From Pseudomonas fildesensis (lineage in GTDB: Bacteria > Pseudomonadota > Gammaproteobacteria > Pseudomonadales > Pseudomonadaceae), in the NCBI RefSeq assembly GCF_001050345.1, contig NZ_LFMW01000021.1:62001-126000 (forward strand): 64,000 nucleotides of DNA, written 5' to 3'. The notes beneath the pieces were generated by a model. It was not told the origin of the DNA. It made no database searches and saw only the letters and a program-made list of their open reading frames with translations. Shown here one piece after another: positions 49,847-58,665 of the stretch (positions are counted from its first letter, which is position 1; each line of letters starts with the position of its first letter). Made by a program: the position numbers and the translations under genes.

Positions 49847-50686
49847 ATGATCAAGAAATGCTTGTTCCCAGCAGCCGGTTACGGCACTCGCTTCTTGCCA
49901 GCGACCAAGGCCATGCCCAAAGAGATGCTGCCGGTGGTGAACAAGCCACTGATTCAGTACGGCGTCGAAGAGGCACTGGATGCCGGTCTGAACGAAATCT
50001 CTATCGTCACCGGTCGTGGTAAGCGCGCGCTGGAAGACCACTTCGATATCAGCTACGAGCTGGAAAACCAGATCAAGGGCACCGACAAGGAAAAATACCT
50101 GGTCGGCATCCGTAAATTGCTCGACGAGTGCTCGTTCTCCTACACCCGTCAAACCCAGATGAAAGGCCTCGGCCACGCCATCCTGACCGGTCGCCCGCTG
50201 ATCGGTGACGAACCGTTCGCCGTAGTACTGGCGGATGACCTGTGTGTGAACCTGGAAGGTGACGGCGTACTGACCCAAATGGTCAAGCTGTACCAGAAAT
50301 ACCGTTGCACCATCGTTGCGGTCCAAGAAGTTGATCCTCAAGAGACCAACAAGTACGGCGTGATCGCTGGTGATGATATCGGTGATGGCCTGATTCGCGT
50401 GCGTGACATGGTTGAGAAACCAGCACCGGAAGATGCTCCTTCGAACCTGGCAATCATTGGTCGTTACATCCTGACCCCGGACATCTTCAAGCTGATCGAA
50501 GAAACCGAGCCAGGCAAGGGCGGCGAGATCCAGATTACCGATGCCCTGTTGAAGCAGGCCAAAGACGGTTGCGTGATCGCGTACAAGTTCAAGGGTCGTC
50601 GTTTTGACTGCGGTGGCGCCGAAGGCTACATCGAAGCGACCAACTTCTGCTACGAGCACTTCTACAAGACTGGCAAGGCTTACTGA
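49847..50686 (+). CDS. galU: UTP-glucose-1-phosphate uridylyltransferase
   Basis: 279 residues. Nucleotide-binding FPAAGYGTRFLPATKAMPKE at the N-terminus, then KGLGHAILTGRPLIGDEPFA and the metal/UDP contact VVLADDLCV. Makes UDP-glucose for exopolysaccharide, LPS and trehalose-type sugars. ATG 49847 with AAGGA nine bases upstream. Codon use is typical of a highly expressed gene. Confidence 0.96.
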   Translation: MIKKCLFPAAGYGTRFLPATKAMPKEMLPVVNKPLIQYGVEEALDAGLNEISIVTGRGKRALEDHFDISYELENQIKGTDKEKYLVGIRKLLDECSFSYTRQTQMKGLGHAILTGRPLIGDEPFAVVLADDLCVNLEGDGVLTQMVKLYQKYRCTIVAVQEVDPQETNKYGVIAGDDIGDGLIRVRDMVEKPAPEDAPSNLAIIGRYILTPDIFKLIEETEPGKGGEIQITDALLKQAKDGCVIAYKFKGRRFDCGGAEGYIEATNFCYEHFYKTGKAY

Positions 50687-50726
50687 TTCACGGTTGCCCG
50701 TCTGCTTTAAAGAGCGAAAGCTAGAG

Positions 50727-50750
50727 AAAGCCACCTACGGGTGGCTTTTT
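50727..50750 (+). terminator. Rho-independent terminator after galU
   Basis: AGCCACC-TACG-GGTGGCT followed by a T-run. Confidence 0.9.
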
Positions 50751-50804
50751 CGTTTTTCAGCCCCATCTAAGTCGGTATGCTGATGTCCTGCCGAGGAGAG
50801 TGAA

Positions 50805-52163
50805 ATGGCCTACGATTTTGACCTGTATGTAATTGGCGCCGGTTCTGGCGGTGTTCGCGCGGCGCGTTTTGCCGCAGGTTTTGGCGCCAGGGTGGGCGTA
50901 GCGGAAAGCCGCTATCTGGGCGGCACCTGCGTTAACGTCGGCTGCGTACCGAAGAAGCTGTTGGTGTACGGCGCGCATTTTGCCGAAGACTTCGAGCAGG
51001 CCAGTGGCTTTGGCTGGTCCCTGGGTGAGGCGAACTTTGATTGGGCGACGCTGATTGCCAACAAGGACCGCGAAATCAACCGCCTCAATGGCATCTATCG
51101 CAACCTGCTGGTCAACAGCGGCGTGACCCTGCATGAAGGGCACGCACGACTGGTCGATCCGCACCAGGTTGAAATCAATGGCGAGCGTTTCACTGCCAGG
51201 CACATCCTGATCGCCACCGGTGGCTGGCCACAGATCCCGGAGATTCCGGGGCGTGAACACGCGATTGGTTCTAACGAGGCGTTCTTCCTCAAAGAACTGC
51301 CCAAGCGCGTGCTGGTCGTGGGCGGCGGCTATATCGCTGTCGAGTTCGCCGGGATCTTCCATGGCTTGGGTGCGCAAACTTCCTTGCTGTATCGCGGCGA
51401 CCTGTTCCTGCGTGGTTTCGACGGTTCAGTGCGCACGCATCTGAAGGAAGAGCTGACTAAACGCGGCCTGGATCTGCAATTCAATGCCGATATCGAACGA
51501 ATCGACAAGCAGGCCGATGGCAGCCTCAAGGCCACCTTGAAAGACGGTCGGGTGCTGGAAGCTGATTGTGTGTTCTACGCCACGGGGCGGCGCCCGATGC
51601 TCGACAACCTGGGGCTGGAAAATACGGGCGTCAAACTCGACAAGCGTGGCTTCGTTGAGGTGGACGACCTGTACCAGACGGCTGAATCGTCGATCCTGGC
51701 CATTGGTGATGTGATCGGTCGCGTGCAACTGACACCGGTCGCCCTGGCTGAAGGCATGGCGGTGGCGCGTCGCCTGTTCAAACCTGAGCAATATCGCCCA
51801 GTGGATTACGCGATGATCCCGACGGCGGTGTTCAGCCTGCCGAACATCGGCACCGTCGGCCTTACGGAAGAAGAAGCGAAAGAAAAGGGCCACAAGGTCC
51901 AGATCTTTGAGAGCCGTTTCCGGCCGATGAAGCTGACGCTGACGGACTGCCAGGAGAAAACCCTGATGAAGCTGGTGGTCGACGCCGACTCCGACAAGGT
52001 GCTTGGCTGCCATATGGTTGGCCCGGACGCTGGCGAGATCGTGCAAGGCCTGGCGATCGCGCTCAAGGCGGGCGCGACCAAGCAGCATTTCGACGAGACT
52101 ATCGGCGTGCATCCTACGGCGGCGGAAGAGTTCGTCACCATGCGCACGCCTGTGGCTGACTGA
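50805..52163 (+). CDS. gor: Glutathione-disulfide reductase
   Basis: 452 residues. FAD site DLYVIGAGSGGVRAARFAAG, redox-active disulfide GGTCVNVGCVPKK (Cys42, Cys47), NAD(P)H domain VLVVGGGYIAVEFAGIFHGL and C-terminal catalytic HPTAAEE. Gly/Ser-rich reductase motifs fit glutathione rather than lipoamide or mercury substrate. Reduces GSSG with NADPH in the cytoplasm. GAGGAGAG precedes the ATG. Confidence 0.95.
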   Translation: MAYDFDLYVIGAGSGGVRAARFAAGFGARVGVAESRYLGGTCVNVGCVPKKLLVYGAHFAEDFEQASGFGWSLGEANFDWATLIANKDREINRLNGIYRNLLVNSGVTLHEGHARLVDPHQVEINGERFTARHILIATGGWPQIPEIPGREHAIGSNEAFFLKELPKRVLVVGGGYIAVEFAGIFHGLGAQTSLLYRGDLFLRGFDGSVRTHLKEELTKRGLDLQFNADIERIDKQADGSLKATLKDGRVLEADCVFYATGRRPMLDNLGLENTGVKLDKRGFVEVDDLYQTAESSILAIGDVIGRVQLTPVALAEGMAVARRLFKPEQYRPVDYAMIPTAVFSLPNIGTVGLTEEEAKEKGHKVQIFESRFRPMKLTLTDCQEKTLMKLVVDADSDKVLGCHMVGPDAGEIVQGLAIALKAGATKQHFDETIGVHPTAAEEFVTMRTPVAD

Positions 52164-53171
52164 TCAGGCGTCGGGTGTTGCCTCTGGCGCCGTTGCAACG
52201 ACGGCGGCCAGGCGCAGCGCTTCAATGCTGGACTGGGCCTTGATCAGGTCCAGTTCCAACGCCTTGGCGGCCTGCTGATGTTCACTCAGCGCGGCCTGGC
52301 GTGACTGGATATCCAGCGCGGCAACCCGCAGGCGCTCCTGAAGCAGGGTGCGCTCGTTGTCGATCAGGGTGACCTGCTCATTCAGCTTGAGGTGCTGGGC
52401 CTGGTCCTTGCGGACTTGATCCTGCAGCGCGCTCAATTCCTTCGCCGTCACTCGATGTTCGATCAGTAACCGCTCATTGTCGCGATGCAGTTGGGTGATC
52501 TCATCCTGACGCACCATCGCGCTTTGCTGGGCCTGGCGCAGCTCCGCCTGCACCTGCTGCAACTGGCCTTCGTGGCGGCGCTGTTCCTGTTCGCGCTGCT
52601 CCTTGACCGCATTGCGGTAGTGCTCAAGGGCATCCCGCGCATGCAGGTGCTTGTCTTCCAGCGAACGAATCTGTTCGTCCTTGTCGTTAATCCTCAGTTC
52701 GTAATCGCTGCATGCCTGGCTGAGTCCGGCATTGCGGGTTTGCTCGGTCTGCAGGCTGGTGCTGGTGGTCACCAGGGCGGCGCTTTCTTCCGCGAGTGCG
52801 CAGGCCTGTATATCAAACTGCTGCTGAAGCTGGCTGTGTGCGCCTTCGAGTTGTTCTATTTGGCCGAGCAGGGCGGTTTTCTGTTGCTCGAATTGCGCCA
52901 GGGCCAGGTCGATAGGCTCTTGGGCTTTCTCTTTCAAGCGTTGCGCCAGCCGTGCAACCAGCTCTGCGAGTTCGTCGTCGATCGGCGCTTCGGTGATGGA
53001 CAGCCGGGTTTCGCTCTCGTCCAGCTCCTTCAAGTACCGATGGATCGTGGTTTTTGAGCCGGTGTTGCCCATCTCGATGCGTACGGCATCGATGCTGGGG
53101 TTCTCGCCGCGGGCGAGGATCGCCAGGCGGGCCGTTTGAACGACTGCTTTGTTTATGCCACCGCGAGCCAT
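52164..53171 (-). CDS. KfrA-like DNA-binding coiled-coil protein
   Basis: 335 residues. The first ~60 carry a KfrA_N-type helix-turn-helix (NKAVVQTARLAILARGENPS, TTIHRYLKELDESE); the rest is an almost unbroken coiled coil (LAQRLKEKAQEPIDLALAQF through HARDALEHYRNAVKEQREQE). KfrA proteins were first described on plasmids, where they bind and bridge DNA and help segregation. Here the gene is chromosomal, overlaps none, and diverges from a tyrosine recombinase. Its stop is one base from the gor stop, convergent. Confidence 0.85.
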   Translation of the reverse strand: MARGGINKAVVQTARLAILARGENPSIDAVRIEMGNTGSKTTIHRYLKELDESETRLSITEAPIDDELAELVARLAQRLKEKAQEPIDLALAQFEQQKTALLGQIEQLEGAHSQLQQQFDIQACALAEESAALVTTSTSLQTEQTRNAGLSQACSDYELRINDKDEQIRSLEDKHLHARDALEHYRNAVKEQREQEQRRHEGQLQQVQAELRQAQQSAMVRQDEITQLHRDNERLLIEHRVTAKELSALQDQVRKDQAQHLKLNEQVTLIDNERTLLQERLRVAALDIQSRQAALSEHQQAAKALELDLIKAQSSIEALRLAAVVATAPEATPDA

Positions 53172-53205
53172 GGGGTCTCCGTCGATTTAGTACTGTGGTA
53201 CGTAT

Positions 53206-53219
53206 TATGTATTTACATA
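53206..53219. promoter_or_regulatory. Palindrome TATGTA-TT-TACATA between the KfrA-like and recombinase genes
   Basis: Lies 35 bases upstream of the KfrA-like start in an AT-rich divergent region of 169 bases that also contains GTAC-TGTG-GTAC. Either could be an autoregulatory site for the KfrA-like protein or a recombinase site; neither is proven. Confidence 0.4.
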
Positions 53220-53340
53220 CTATATCACGAATAAAATTACGTTAAAAATCATGATTTAACAGATGGGATATTGGCGTATTATCCCGTGTCATAACCCTTT
53301 TAACCGCCAATGCACCTGTCACCAGTACGAAAAGGCCCCC

Positions 53341-54273
53341 ATGAGCGACCTGGATCGTTATCTCAACGCCGCCACCCGCGATAACACGCGCCGCAGTTAT
53401 CGGGCGGCCATCGAGCACTTTGAAGTCAGTTGGGGCGGGTTCCTGCCCGCGACCAGCGATGCGGTGGCGCGCTATCTGGTAGCGCATGCCGGTGTGCTGG
53501 CGGTGAATACCTTGAAGCTGCGGCTCTCGGCATTGGCGCAATGGCATACAAGCCAGGGGTTTCCCGACCCGACCAAGGCACCGGTGGTGCGCAAGGTGCT
53601 CAAGGGCATCCGCGCCGTGCACCCCGTACGGGAGAAGCAGGCCGAGCCGTTGCAGCTCAAGCATCTGGAGCAGGTAGTGGCGTTTCTTGAGACGGATGCG
53701 CTGCAGGCGAGCGCCACCCAGGACCCACCCCGATTGCTGCGTGCCAAGCGCGATACTGCGCTGATCCTGCTGGGGTTCTGGCGGGGCTTTCGTAGCGATG
53801 AGCTGTGCCGCCTGTCGATCGAGCATGTGCAGGCGGTGCCGGGCGCCGGAATTAGTCTGTACTTGCCGCGCAGTAAAAGTGACCGCGACAACCTCGGCAG
53901 GACCTACCAGACCCCGGCGTTGCTGCGACTATGCCCGGTGCAGGCCTACAGCGAATGGCTGAGCGCCTCGGCCCTGGTGCGCGGCCCGGTGTTTCGCGGT
54001 ATCGACCGTTGGGGCAACCTGGGCGAGGAGGGGCTGCACCCCAACAGTGTGATCCCGCTGCTGCGCCAGGCGCTGGAGCGCGCCGGCATCCCCGCCGAGC
54101 AATACACCAGCCACTCCCTGCGCCGGGGCTTTGCCACTTGGGCCCATCGCAGCGGTTGGGACTTGAAGTCGTTGATGAGTTACGTCGGCTGGAACGACAT
54201 GAAATCCGCCATGCGCTATGTTGAAGCAACACCCTTTCTCGGCATGACGCTGGCTACCCCAGCGCTGATTTAA
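53341..54273 (+). CDS. Tyrosine recombinase / site-specific integrase
   Basis: 310 residues from ATG 53341 (AAAGGCCCCC upstream; an ATG at 53263 is less likely). N-terminal SAM-like DNA-binding domain (NAATRDNTRRSYRAAIEHFE) and catalytic domain: Arg in FWRGFRSDELCRL, HxxR in TSHSLRRGFATWA, and Tyr in SAMRYVEATPF. The usual second His/Trp is GWNDM. Cuts and rejoins DNA through a 3'-phosphotyrosine. No phage genes or attachment repeats are seen, so it is an orphan recombinase paired with the KfrA-like gene. Confidence 0.88.
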   Translation: MSDLDRYLNAATRDNTRRSYRAAIEHFEVSWGGFLPATSDAVARYLVAHAGVLAVNTLKLRLSALAQWHTSQGFPDPTKAPVVRKVLKGIRAVHPVREKQAEPLQLKHLEQVVAFLETDALQASATQDPPRLLRAKRDTALILLGFWRGFRSDELCRLSIEHVQAVPGAGISLYLPRSKSDRDNLGRTYQTPALLRLCPVQAYSEWLSASALVRGPVFRGIDRWGNLGEEGLHPNSVIPLLRQALERAGIPAEQYTSHSLRRGFATWAHRSGWDLKSLMSYVGWNDMKSAMRYVEATPFLGMTLATPALI

Positions 54274-54300
54274 GTTTTCTTCTATTAATACAGTCCGTTG

Positions 54301-54337
54301 ATAGGCAAAACCAATCGTCAGCATCAGGTTTGCCAAT
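54301..54337 (+). promoter_or_regulatory. OxyR-like binding site upstream of ahpC
   Basis: ATAG-N7-CAAT-N7-ATCA-N7-CAAT keeps the exact spacing of the OxyR site ATAG-N7-CTAT repeated twice, with 12 of 16 defined bases matching. It ends 69 bases before the ahpC start. Peroxide-induced expression is therefore likely. Confidence 0.65.
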
Positions 54338-54406
54338 GAGCCATCGACCGAAAGAGTGGTTAGGATTCACCCCATCAACTTCTTAACCCCTGACGGAGAG
54401 TCAACG

Positions 54407-54970
54407 ATGCCTATCATCAACAGCCAAGTAAAACCGTTCAAAGCGACCGCGTTCAAAAACGGCGCGTTCGTAGATGTGACCGACGCTGATCTGAAGGGCA
54501 AATGGTCCGTAGTATTTTTCTACCCTGCTGACTTCACCTTCGTTTGCCCAACCGAACTGGAAGACCTGGCTGACAACTACGCCGAATTCCAGAAACTGGG
54601 CGTCGAAATCTACAGCGTTTCCACCGACACCCACTTTGCCCATGCCGCCTGGCACAACACTTCGCCAGCCATCGGCAAAATCCAGTACACCATGATCGGC
54701 GACCCAACCCTGACCATCTCCCGCAACTTCGACGTACTGATCGAAGAAGCTGGCCTGGCAGACCGCGGTACTTTCGTGATCAACCCGGAAGGTCAGATCA
54801 AGATCGTTGAACTGAACGACGGCGGTGTTGGCCGTGACGCTTCCGAGTTGCTGCGCAAGATCAAGGCCGCTCAGTACGTAGCTGCCCACCCAGGTGAAGT
54901 GTGCCCAGCCAAGTGGAAAGAAGGCGAGGCTACTCTGGCTCCGTCCCTGGACCTGGTCGGCAAGATCTAA
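54407..54970 (+). CDS. ahpC: Alkyl hydroperoxide reductase subunit C (peroxiredoxin)
   Basis: 187 residues, the standard AhpC length. Peroxidatic Cys47 in FTFVCPTELED and resolving Cys166 in GEVCPAKWKEG. Reduces H2O2 and organic hydroperoxides in the cytoplasm and is re-reduced by AhpF. GGAGAG precedes the ATG. Codon use indicates high expression. Confidence 0.96.
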   Translation: MPIINSQVKPFKATAFKNGAFVDVTDADLKGKWSVVFFYPADFTFVCPTELEDLADNYAEFQKLGVEIYSVSTDTHFAHAAWHNTSPAIGKIQYTMIGDPTLTISRNFDVLIEEAGLADRGTFVINPEGQIKIVELNDGGVGRDASELLRKIKAAQYVAAHPGEVCPAKWKEGEATLAPSLDLVGKI

Positions 54971-55030
54971 GTCTGTGAAGTACCAAGGGCGGGTTACCGC
55001 ACTTAAGTAAGCTGCAACCGCCCTCAAAAA

Positions 55031-55063
55031 ACGCCCGGGCGAGATTCGCTCGGGCGTTTTTTT
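55031..55063 (+). terminator. Terminator/attenuator between ahpC and ahpF
   Basis: ACGCCCG...CGGGCGT stem with seven T residues, placed between the two genes, so ahpC should be made in excess of ahpF. Confidence 0.88.
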
Positions 55064-55093
55064 ATACCCGGAATTTAATAGGAAATCGCCCGT

Positions 55094-56659
55094 ATGTTGG
55101 ACGCCAATCTTAAAGCTCAGTTGAAGTCATACCTGGAACGGGTCACCCAGCCGATCGAGATCGTCGCCTCCCTCGACGACGGCGCGAAATCCCAGGAAAT
55201 GCTTGCCCTTTTGCAGGACGTAACCAGCCTCACCACGCTGATTACTCTGAAAACCGATGGCGATGATGCGCGCAAGCCATCGTTCTCCATCAACCGCCCG
55301 GGTGCCGATATCAGCCTGCGTTTCGCCGGCATCCCCATGGGCCATGAATTTACTTCGCTGGTGCTGGCCCTGCTGCAAGTCGGTGGCCACCCGTCGAAGG
55401 CGAGTGTCGAAGTGATTGAACAGATCCGCGCCCTGAAAGGCGAGTTCAGCTTCGAGACTTACTTCTCGCTGTCCTGCCAGAACTGCCCGGACGTGGTCCA
55501 GGCGCTGAACCTGATGGCAGTGCTCAACCCGAACGTCCGTCACGTCGCCATCGACGGCGCACTGTTCCAGGCCGAAGTCGATGAACGCCAGATCATGGCG
55601 GTACCAAGCGTCTACCTCAACGGTGTGAACTTCGGCCAGGGCCGTATGGGCCTGGAAGAAATCCTTGCCAAGCTCGACACCAGCGGCATCGAGAAAGCCG
55701 CCGAGAAAATCAGCGCCAAAGATGCGTTTGACGTGCTCGTGGTCGGCGGCGGCCCGGCCGGTTCTGCGGCAGCCATCTACGCTGCGCGTAAAGGCATTCG
55801 TACCGGTGTCGCGGCTGAACGCTTCGGCGGCCAGGTGCTGGACACCATGTCGATCGAGAACTTTATCTCGGTGCAGGAAACCGAAGGGCCGAAATTGGCC
55901 AGTGCGCTTGAAGCCCACGTGCGTCAGTACGATGTGGACATCATGAATCTGCAGCGCGCCAGCAGCCTGGTACCGGCGAAAAAAGCCGGTGAGTTGCACG
56001 AAATTCGCTTCGAAAGCGGTGCGACCCTCAAGTCCAAGACCGTGATCCTGGCCACTGGCGCCCGCTGGCGTGAAATGGGTGTACCGGGTGAGCAGCAATA
56101 CAAGGCCAAGGGCGTGTGTTTCTGCCCGCACTGCGACGGCCCGCTGTTCAAGGGCAAACGCGTGGCGGTGATCGGCGGCGGTAACTCCGGCGTTGAAGCA
56201 GCCATCGACCTGGCAGGTATCGTCAGCCACGTTACGTTGCTCGAGTTCGACAGCAAGCTGCGCGCCGATGCGGTGTTGCAGCGCAAGTTGTACAGCCTGC
56301 CGAACGTTGACGTGATCACCAGCGCACTGACCAGTGAAGTCAAAGGCGACGGTCAGAAAGTCACCGGCCTTGCGTACAAGGATCGCGACAGCGGCGAGTT
56401 CAAGACCATCGACCTCGAAGGCATCTTTGTGCAGATCGGTCTGCTGCCGAACACCGACTGGCTCAAAGGCACCGTGGAACTGACGCCCCGTGGCGAGATC
56501 ATTGTCGATGCGCGTGGCGAGACTTCACTGCCAGGTGTATTCGCTGCCGGTGACGTGACGACTGTGCCGTACAAGCAGATCGTGATCGCGGTGGGCGAGG
56601 GCGCCAAGGCTTCCCTGAGTGCTTTTGATCACCTGATCCGCACATCCGCTCCTGCATAA
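55094..56659 (+). CDS. ahpF: Alkyl hydroperoxide reductase subunit F
   Basis: 521 residues. N-terminal thioredoxin-like part with CQNCPDV, then a thioredoxin-reductase-like part with FAD site VLVVGGGPAGSAAAIYAARK, redox disulfide CFCPHCDGP and NAD site RVAVIGGGNSGVEAAIDLAG. Passes electrons from NADH to AhpC. Ends with a FAD-binding GVFAAGDVTTVPYKQI motif. Confidence 0.96.
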   Translation: MLDANLKAQLKSYLERVTQPIEIVASLDDGAKSQEMLALLQDVTSLTTLITLKTDGDDARKPSFSINRPGADISLRFAGIPMGHEFTSLVLALLQVGGHPSKASVEVIEQIRALKGEFSFETYFSLSCQNCPDVVQALNLMAVLNPNVRHVAIDGALFQAEVDERQIMAVPSVYLNGVNFGQGRMGLEEILAKLDTSGIEKAAEKISAKDAFDVLVVGGGPAGSAAAIYAARKGIRTGVAAERFGGQVLDTMSIENFISVQETEGPKLASALEAHVRQYDVDIMNLQRASSLVPAKKAGELHEIRFESGATLKSKTVILATGARWREMGVPGEQQYKAKGVCFCPHCDGPLFKGKRVAVIGGGNSGVEAAIDLAGIVSHVTLLEFDSKLRADAVLQRKLYSLPNVDVITSALTSEVKGDGQKVTGLAYKDRDSGEFKTIDLEGIFVQIGLLPNTDWLKGTVELTPRGEIIVDARGETSLPGVFAAGDVTTVPYKQIVIAVGEGAKASLSAFDHLIRTSAPA

Positions 56660-56676
56660 ACCAGGGACCGGAAATG

Positions 56677-56706
56677 AAAAAGCCCCATGAGTGATCATGG
56701 GGCTTT
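56677..56706. terminator. Bidirectional terminator between ahpF and gloA
   Basis: AAAGCCCCATGA-GTGA-TCATGGGGCTTT with A-run on the left and T residues on the right; works for the convergent genes. Confidence 0.88.
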
Positions 56707-56710
56707 CTCG

Positions 56711-56731
56711 TTCCCACGCTCGGCGTGGGAA
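56711..56731. repeat. Perfect small hairpin TTCCCACGC-TCG-GCGTGGGAA
   Basis: Nine-bp perfect stem with three-base loop directly after the terminator. This motif recurs in Pseudomonas intergenic DNA as I recall; no second copy was seen in this window. Confidence 0.55.
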
Positions 56732-56736
56732 TGCTG

Positions 56737-57258
56737 TTACATCGGCGCAGGCTGAATGATTTCAACCCAGTACGCGTCCGGGTCCTTGATGAACGCCAGG
56801 CTTTTCATGCGGCCATCGGTCAGGCGCTTCTGGAAGTCACAACCCAGTGCTTCGAAACGTTCGCAAGCGACGACGATATCCGGCACCGAGATGCAGATAT
56901 GGCCAAAGCCACGCGGGTCGGTGTTGCCGTTGTGGTAGGCGAAGTCGGCGTCGTTTTCGGTGCCGTGGTTGTGGGTCAGTTCGAGGATGCCCGGAATCGA
57001 CTTCATCCACTGGGTGCGCTCGGCGGTGTCAGCCGGGATCTGGGCCTTGTCCACCAGGGCCAGGAAATACAGGCTGAATTCAGCTTCCGGGAAGTCGCGC
57101 TTTTCAACCAGGGAGAAACCGAGGATGCGGGTGTAGAAATCCAGCGACTTGGTGATGTCCTTGACCCGCAGCATGGTGTGGTTGAACACGAAGTTCGAGG
57201 TGGCGGTGTCAGGTTGGGCGGTGACGCCCGGGAATGTGTTCAGATCGTGCAGGCTCAT
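56737..57258 (-). CDS. gloA: Lactoylglutathione lyase (glyoxalase I)
   Basis: 173 residues. GGAGG four bases before ATG 57258. Metal ligands and family phrases: NHTMLRVKDITKSLDFYTRI, ILELTHNHGTENDADFAYHN and GFGHICISVPD, AYWVEIIQP. Converts the methylglyoxal-glutathione adduct to S-lactoylglutathione. The length is of the longer (zinc-type) class. Confidence 0.94.
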   Translation of the reverse strand: MSLHDLNTFPGVTAQPDTATSNFVFNHTMLRVKDITKSLDFYTRILGFSLVEKRDFPEAEFSLYFLALVDKAQIPADTAERTQWMKSIPGILELTHNHGTENDADFAYHNGNTDPRGFGHICISVPDIVVACERFEALGCDFQKRLTDGRMKSLAFIKDPDAYWVEIIQPAPM

Positions 57259-57453
57259 GGGCCCTCCAGAGAAAATCGGGCAAATGCGGCGTGAGGATAG
57301 GCGAGCTGTCCCTTGGCTGCGGCAAGCATCCATGCAGGTGGGCCATGATACGCAACGCCTCTACGCCGCGCCAAATGAAAAAGGTCACGCAGGCCTTGCG
57401 ACTCGCCGGGGCCGGGGCTCAAACTTTGTCGCTTGAACCTAGGGGCGTTTGTA

Positions 57454-57990
57454 ATGATCGAATTTCGTAAGCCGCTGTTGAGCGCTTTGTGTGTGTTGTT
57501 GGGCAGCCCCTTGGTACTGGCGGCCGACCCGGAAATTCATTGGCCCAGTGGCTGGCAGGTAGAGGAAGTCGCACCCGACGATCAGGCCCCCGCATCCTCT
57601 GCGCCCGTGTCACGCCAACGCGCAATCAAGAACGATGAAAATGGCACGACCTTGATGGTCATGGAGTTAACCGGTACGCCGATTGAGGCCGGGCATACAG
57701 TTAATCTTCAAGGCGTGTTGCTGGAAATGCGCAAATCCATCCAGAAGGAGTTTGCCCAGGGCGGTTATCAAAGCGTGTGCACCAAGATGCACCCGACGAC
57801 ATTGAGCCGTCTTGAAGCACTGGAAACTACTTGTGTGATTACCGAGAACGGGCGACACGTGCTATCACAAACATTGGTGGGCGCTGTTGATTCCGATAAA
57901 GCGTATGTTTTTTCATACGCGGGCCAGGCCGAAGCCTACGAAGCCGGCAAGGATGAAGTCAGTTCGGTGCGCAACAGTTTGAAACTTTGA
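57454..57990 (+). CDS. Exported protein, probably DUF4946 family
   Basis: 178 residues from ATG 57454. Signal peptide ends near VLAADPE. The mature part (HWPSGWQVEEVAP; RQRAIKNDENGTTLMVMELT; VSSVRNSLKL at the end) has two cysteines that could pair. It resembles Pseudomonas DUF4946 proteins by recall only. Periplasmic, unknown role. Confidence 0.65.
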   Translation: MIEFRKPLLSALCVLLGSPLVLAADPEIHWPSGWQVEEVAPDDQAPASSAPVSRQRAIKNDENGTTLMVMELTGTPIEAGHTVNLQGVLLEMRKSIQKEFAQGGYQSVCTKMHPTTLSRLEALETTCVITENGRHVLSQTLVGAVDSDKAYVFSYAGQAEAYEAGKDEVSSVRNSLKL

Positions 57991-58060
57991 CGATGTGACA
58001 ACCATCGAATTTGAACAAAGTGAAATGTTATTTAAGTTCGTATTCGAACGCCTGAATAAA

Positions 58061-58087
58061 AAGAGCCCCGCATCTGCGGGGCTCTTT
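58061..58087. terminator. Bidirectional terminator
   Basis: GAGCCCCGCA-TC-TGCGGGGCTC flanked by A-run and TTTG, between the convergent DUF4946-like and MvaT-family genes. Confidence 0.88.
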
Positions 58088-58102
58088 GTTAGTGCAGTCC
58101 GA

Positions 58103-58468
58103 TCAGCCGCGAAGCCAGGAATCTACAGTGGCGGCGCCGTACTGTTCTTTCCAGGCTTTCAGGCCGCGGTGGTTGCCGCCTTTGGTCTCGATCAGCTCGC
58201 CGGTGTGCGGGTTATGGTAAACCTTGACCACACGTGCGCGGCGCTGTTTGGGTGCGGCAGGGGCCGTAACACCGGCCTTGCTCAGGTTAGGGTCAAGGAT
58301 AGAGATGATGTCGCGCAGGCCTTTGCCGTAGCTTTTCATCAGTGCTTGAAGCTTTTCTTCGAATTCGATTTCTTTCTTCAGGCCGGCGTCGTTCTTCAGG
58401 GATTCCAGCTGGGCAAGCTGCTCTTGAAGGGCTTTTTCTGCTGCGCGAAATTCGGCGAGTCTGGACAA
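58103..58468 (-). CDS. MvaT-family H-NS-like xenogeneic silencer
   Basis: 121 residues from a TTG start at 58468 (GGAG eight bases upstream), giving the family N-terminus SRLAEFRAAEKALQEQLAQL; longer in-frame starts would add a non-homologous leader. Coiled-coil oligomerisation part (EFEEKLQALMKSYGKGLRDI) and C-terminal AT-hook-like DNA-binding part (RVVKVYHNPHTGELIETKGG). It binds AT-rich DNA and silences acquired genes. The sequence is closer to MvaU/MvaV than to MvaT. TTG may keep expression low. Confidence 0.9.
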   Translation of the reverse strand: MSRLAEFRAAEKALQEQLAQLESLKNDAGLKKEIEFEEKLQALMKSYGKGLRDIISILDPNLSKAGVTAPAAPKQRRARVVKVYHNPHTGELIETKGGNHRGLKAWKEQYGAATVDSWLRG

Positions 58469-58665
58469 AATCTGTACTCCAATAGTGTATTTGGCTGATA
58501 TCAACTGCAGACAAAGCTATAAGCCAAGAGCTTTAAGGCGACTCAAGAAAGAAGCCTTCCTGCGAGTTCTGCACAGGTAGGAAAAATTGTAGTAGTTAAT
58601 CCGTCGTGAGTAAATCATGTCTTTTGTCTGAATAACATAATTTCATCGTACTAGTGGATGGCTAA

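Noticed and set aside
53172..53340. Attachment site or prophage around the tyrosine recombinase
   Set aside because: No direct repeat flanks the gene and no phage or conjugation gene is near.
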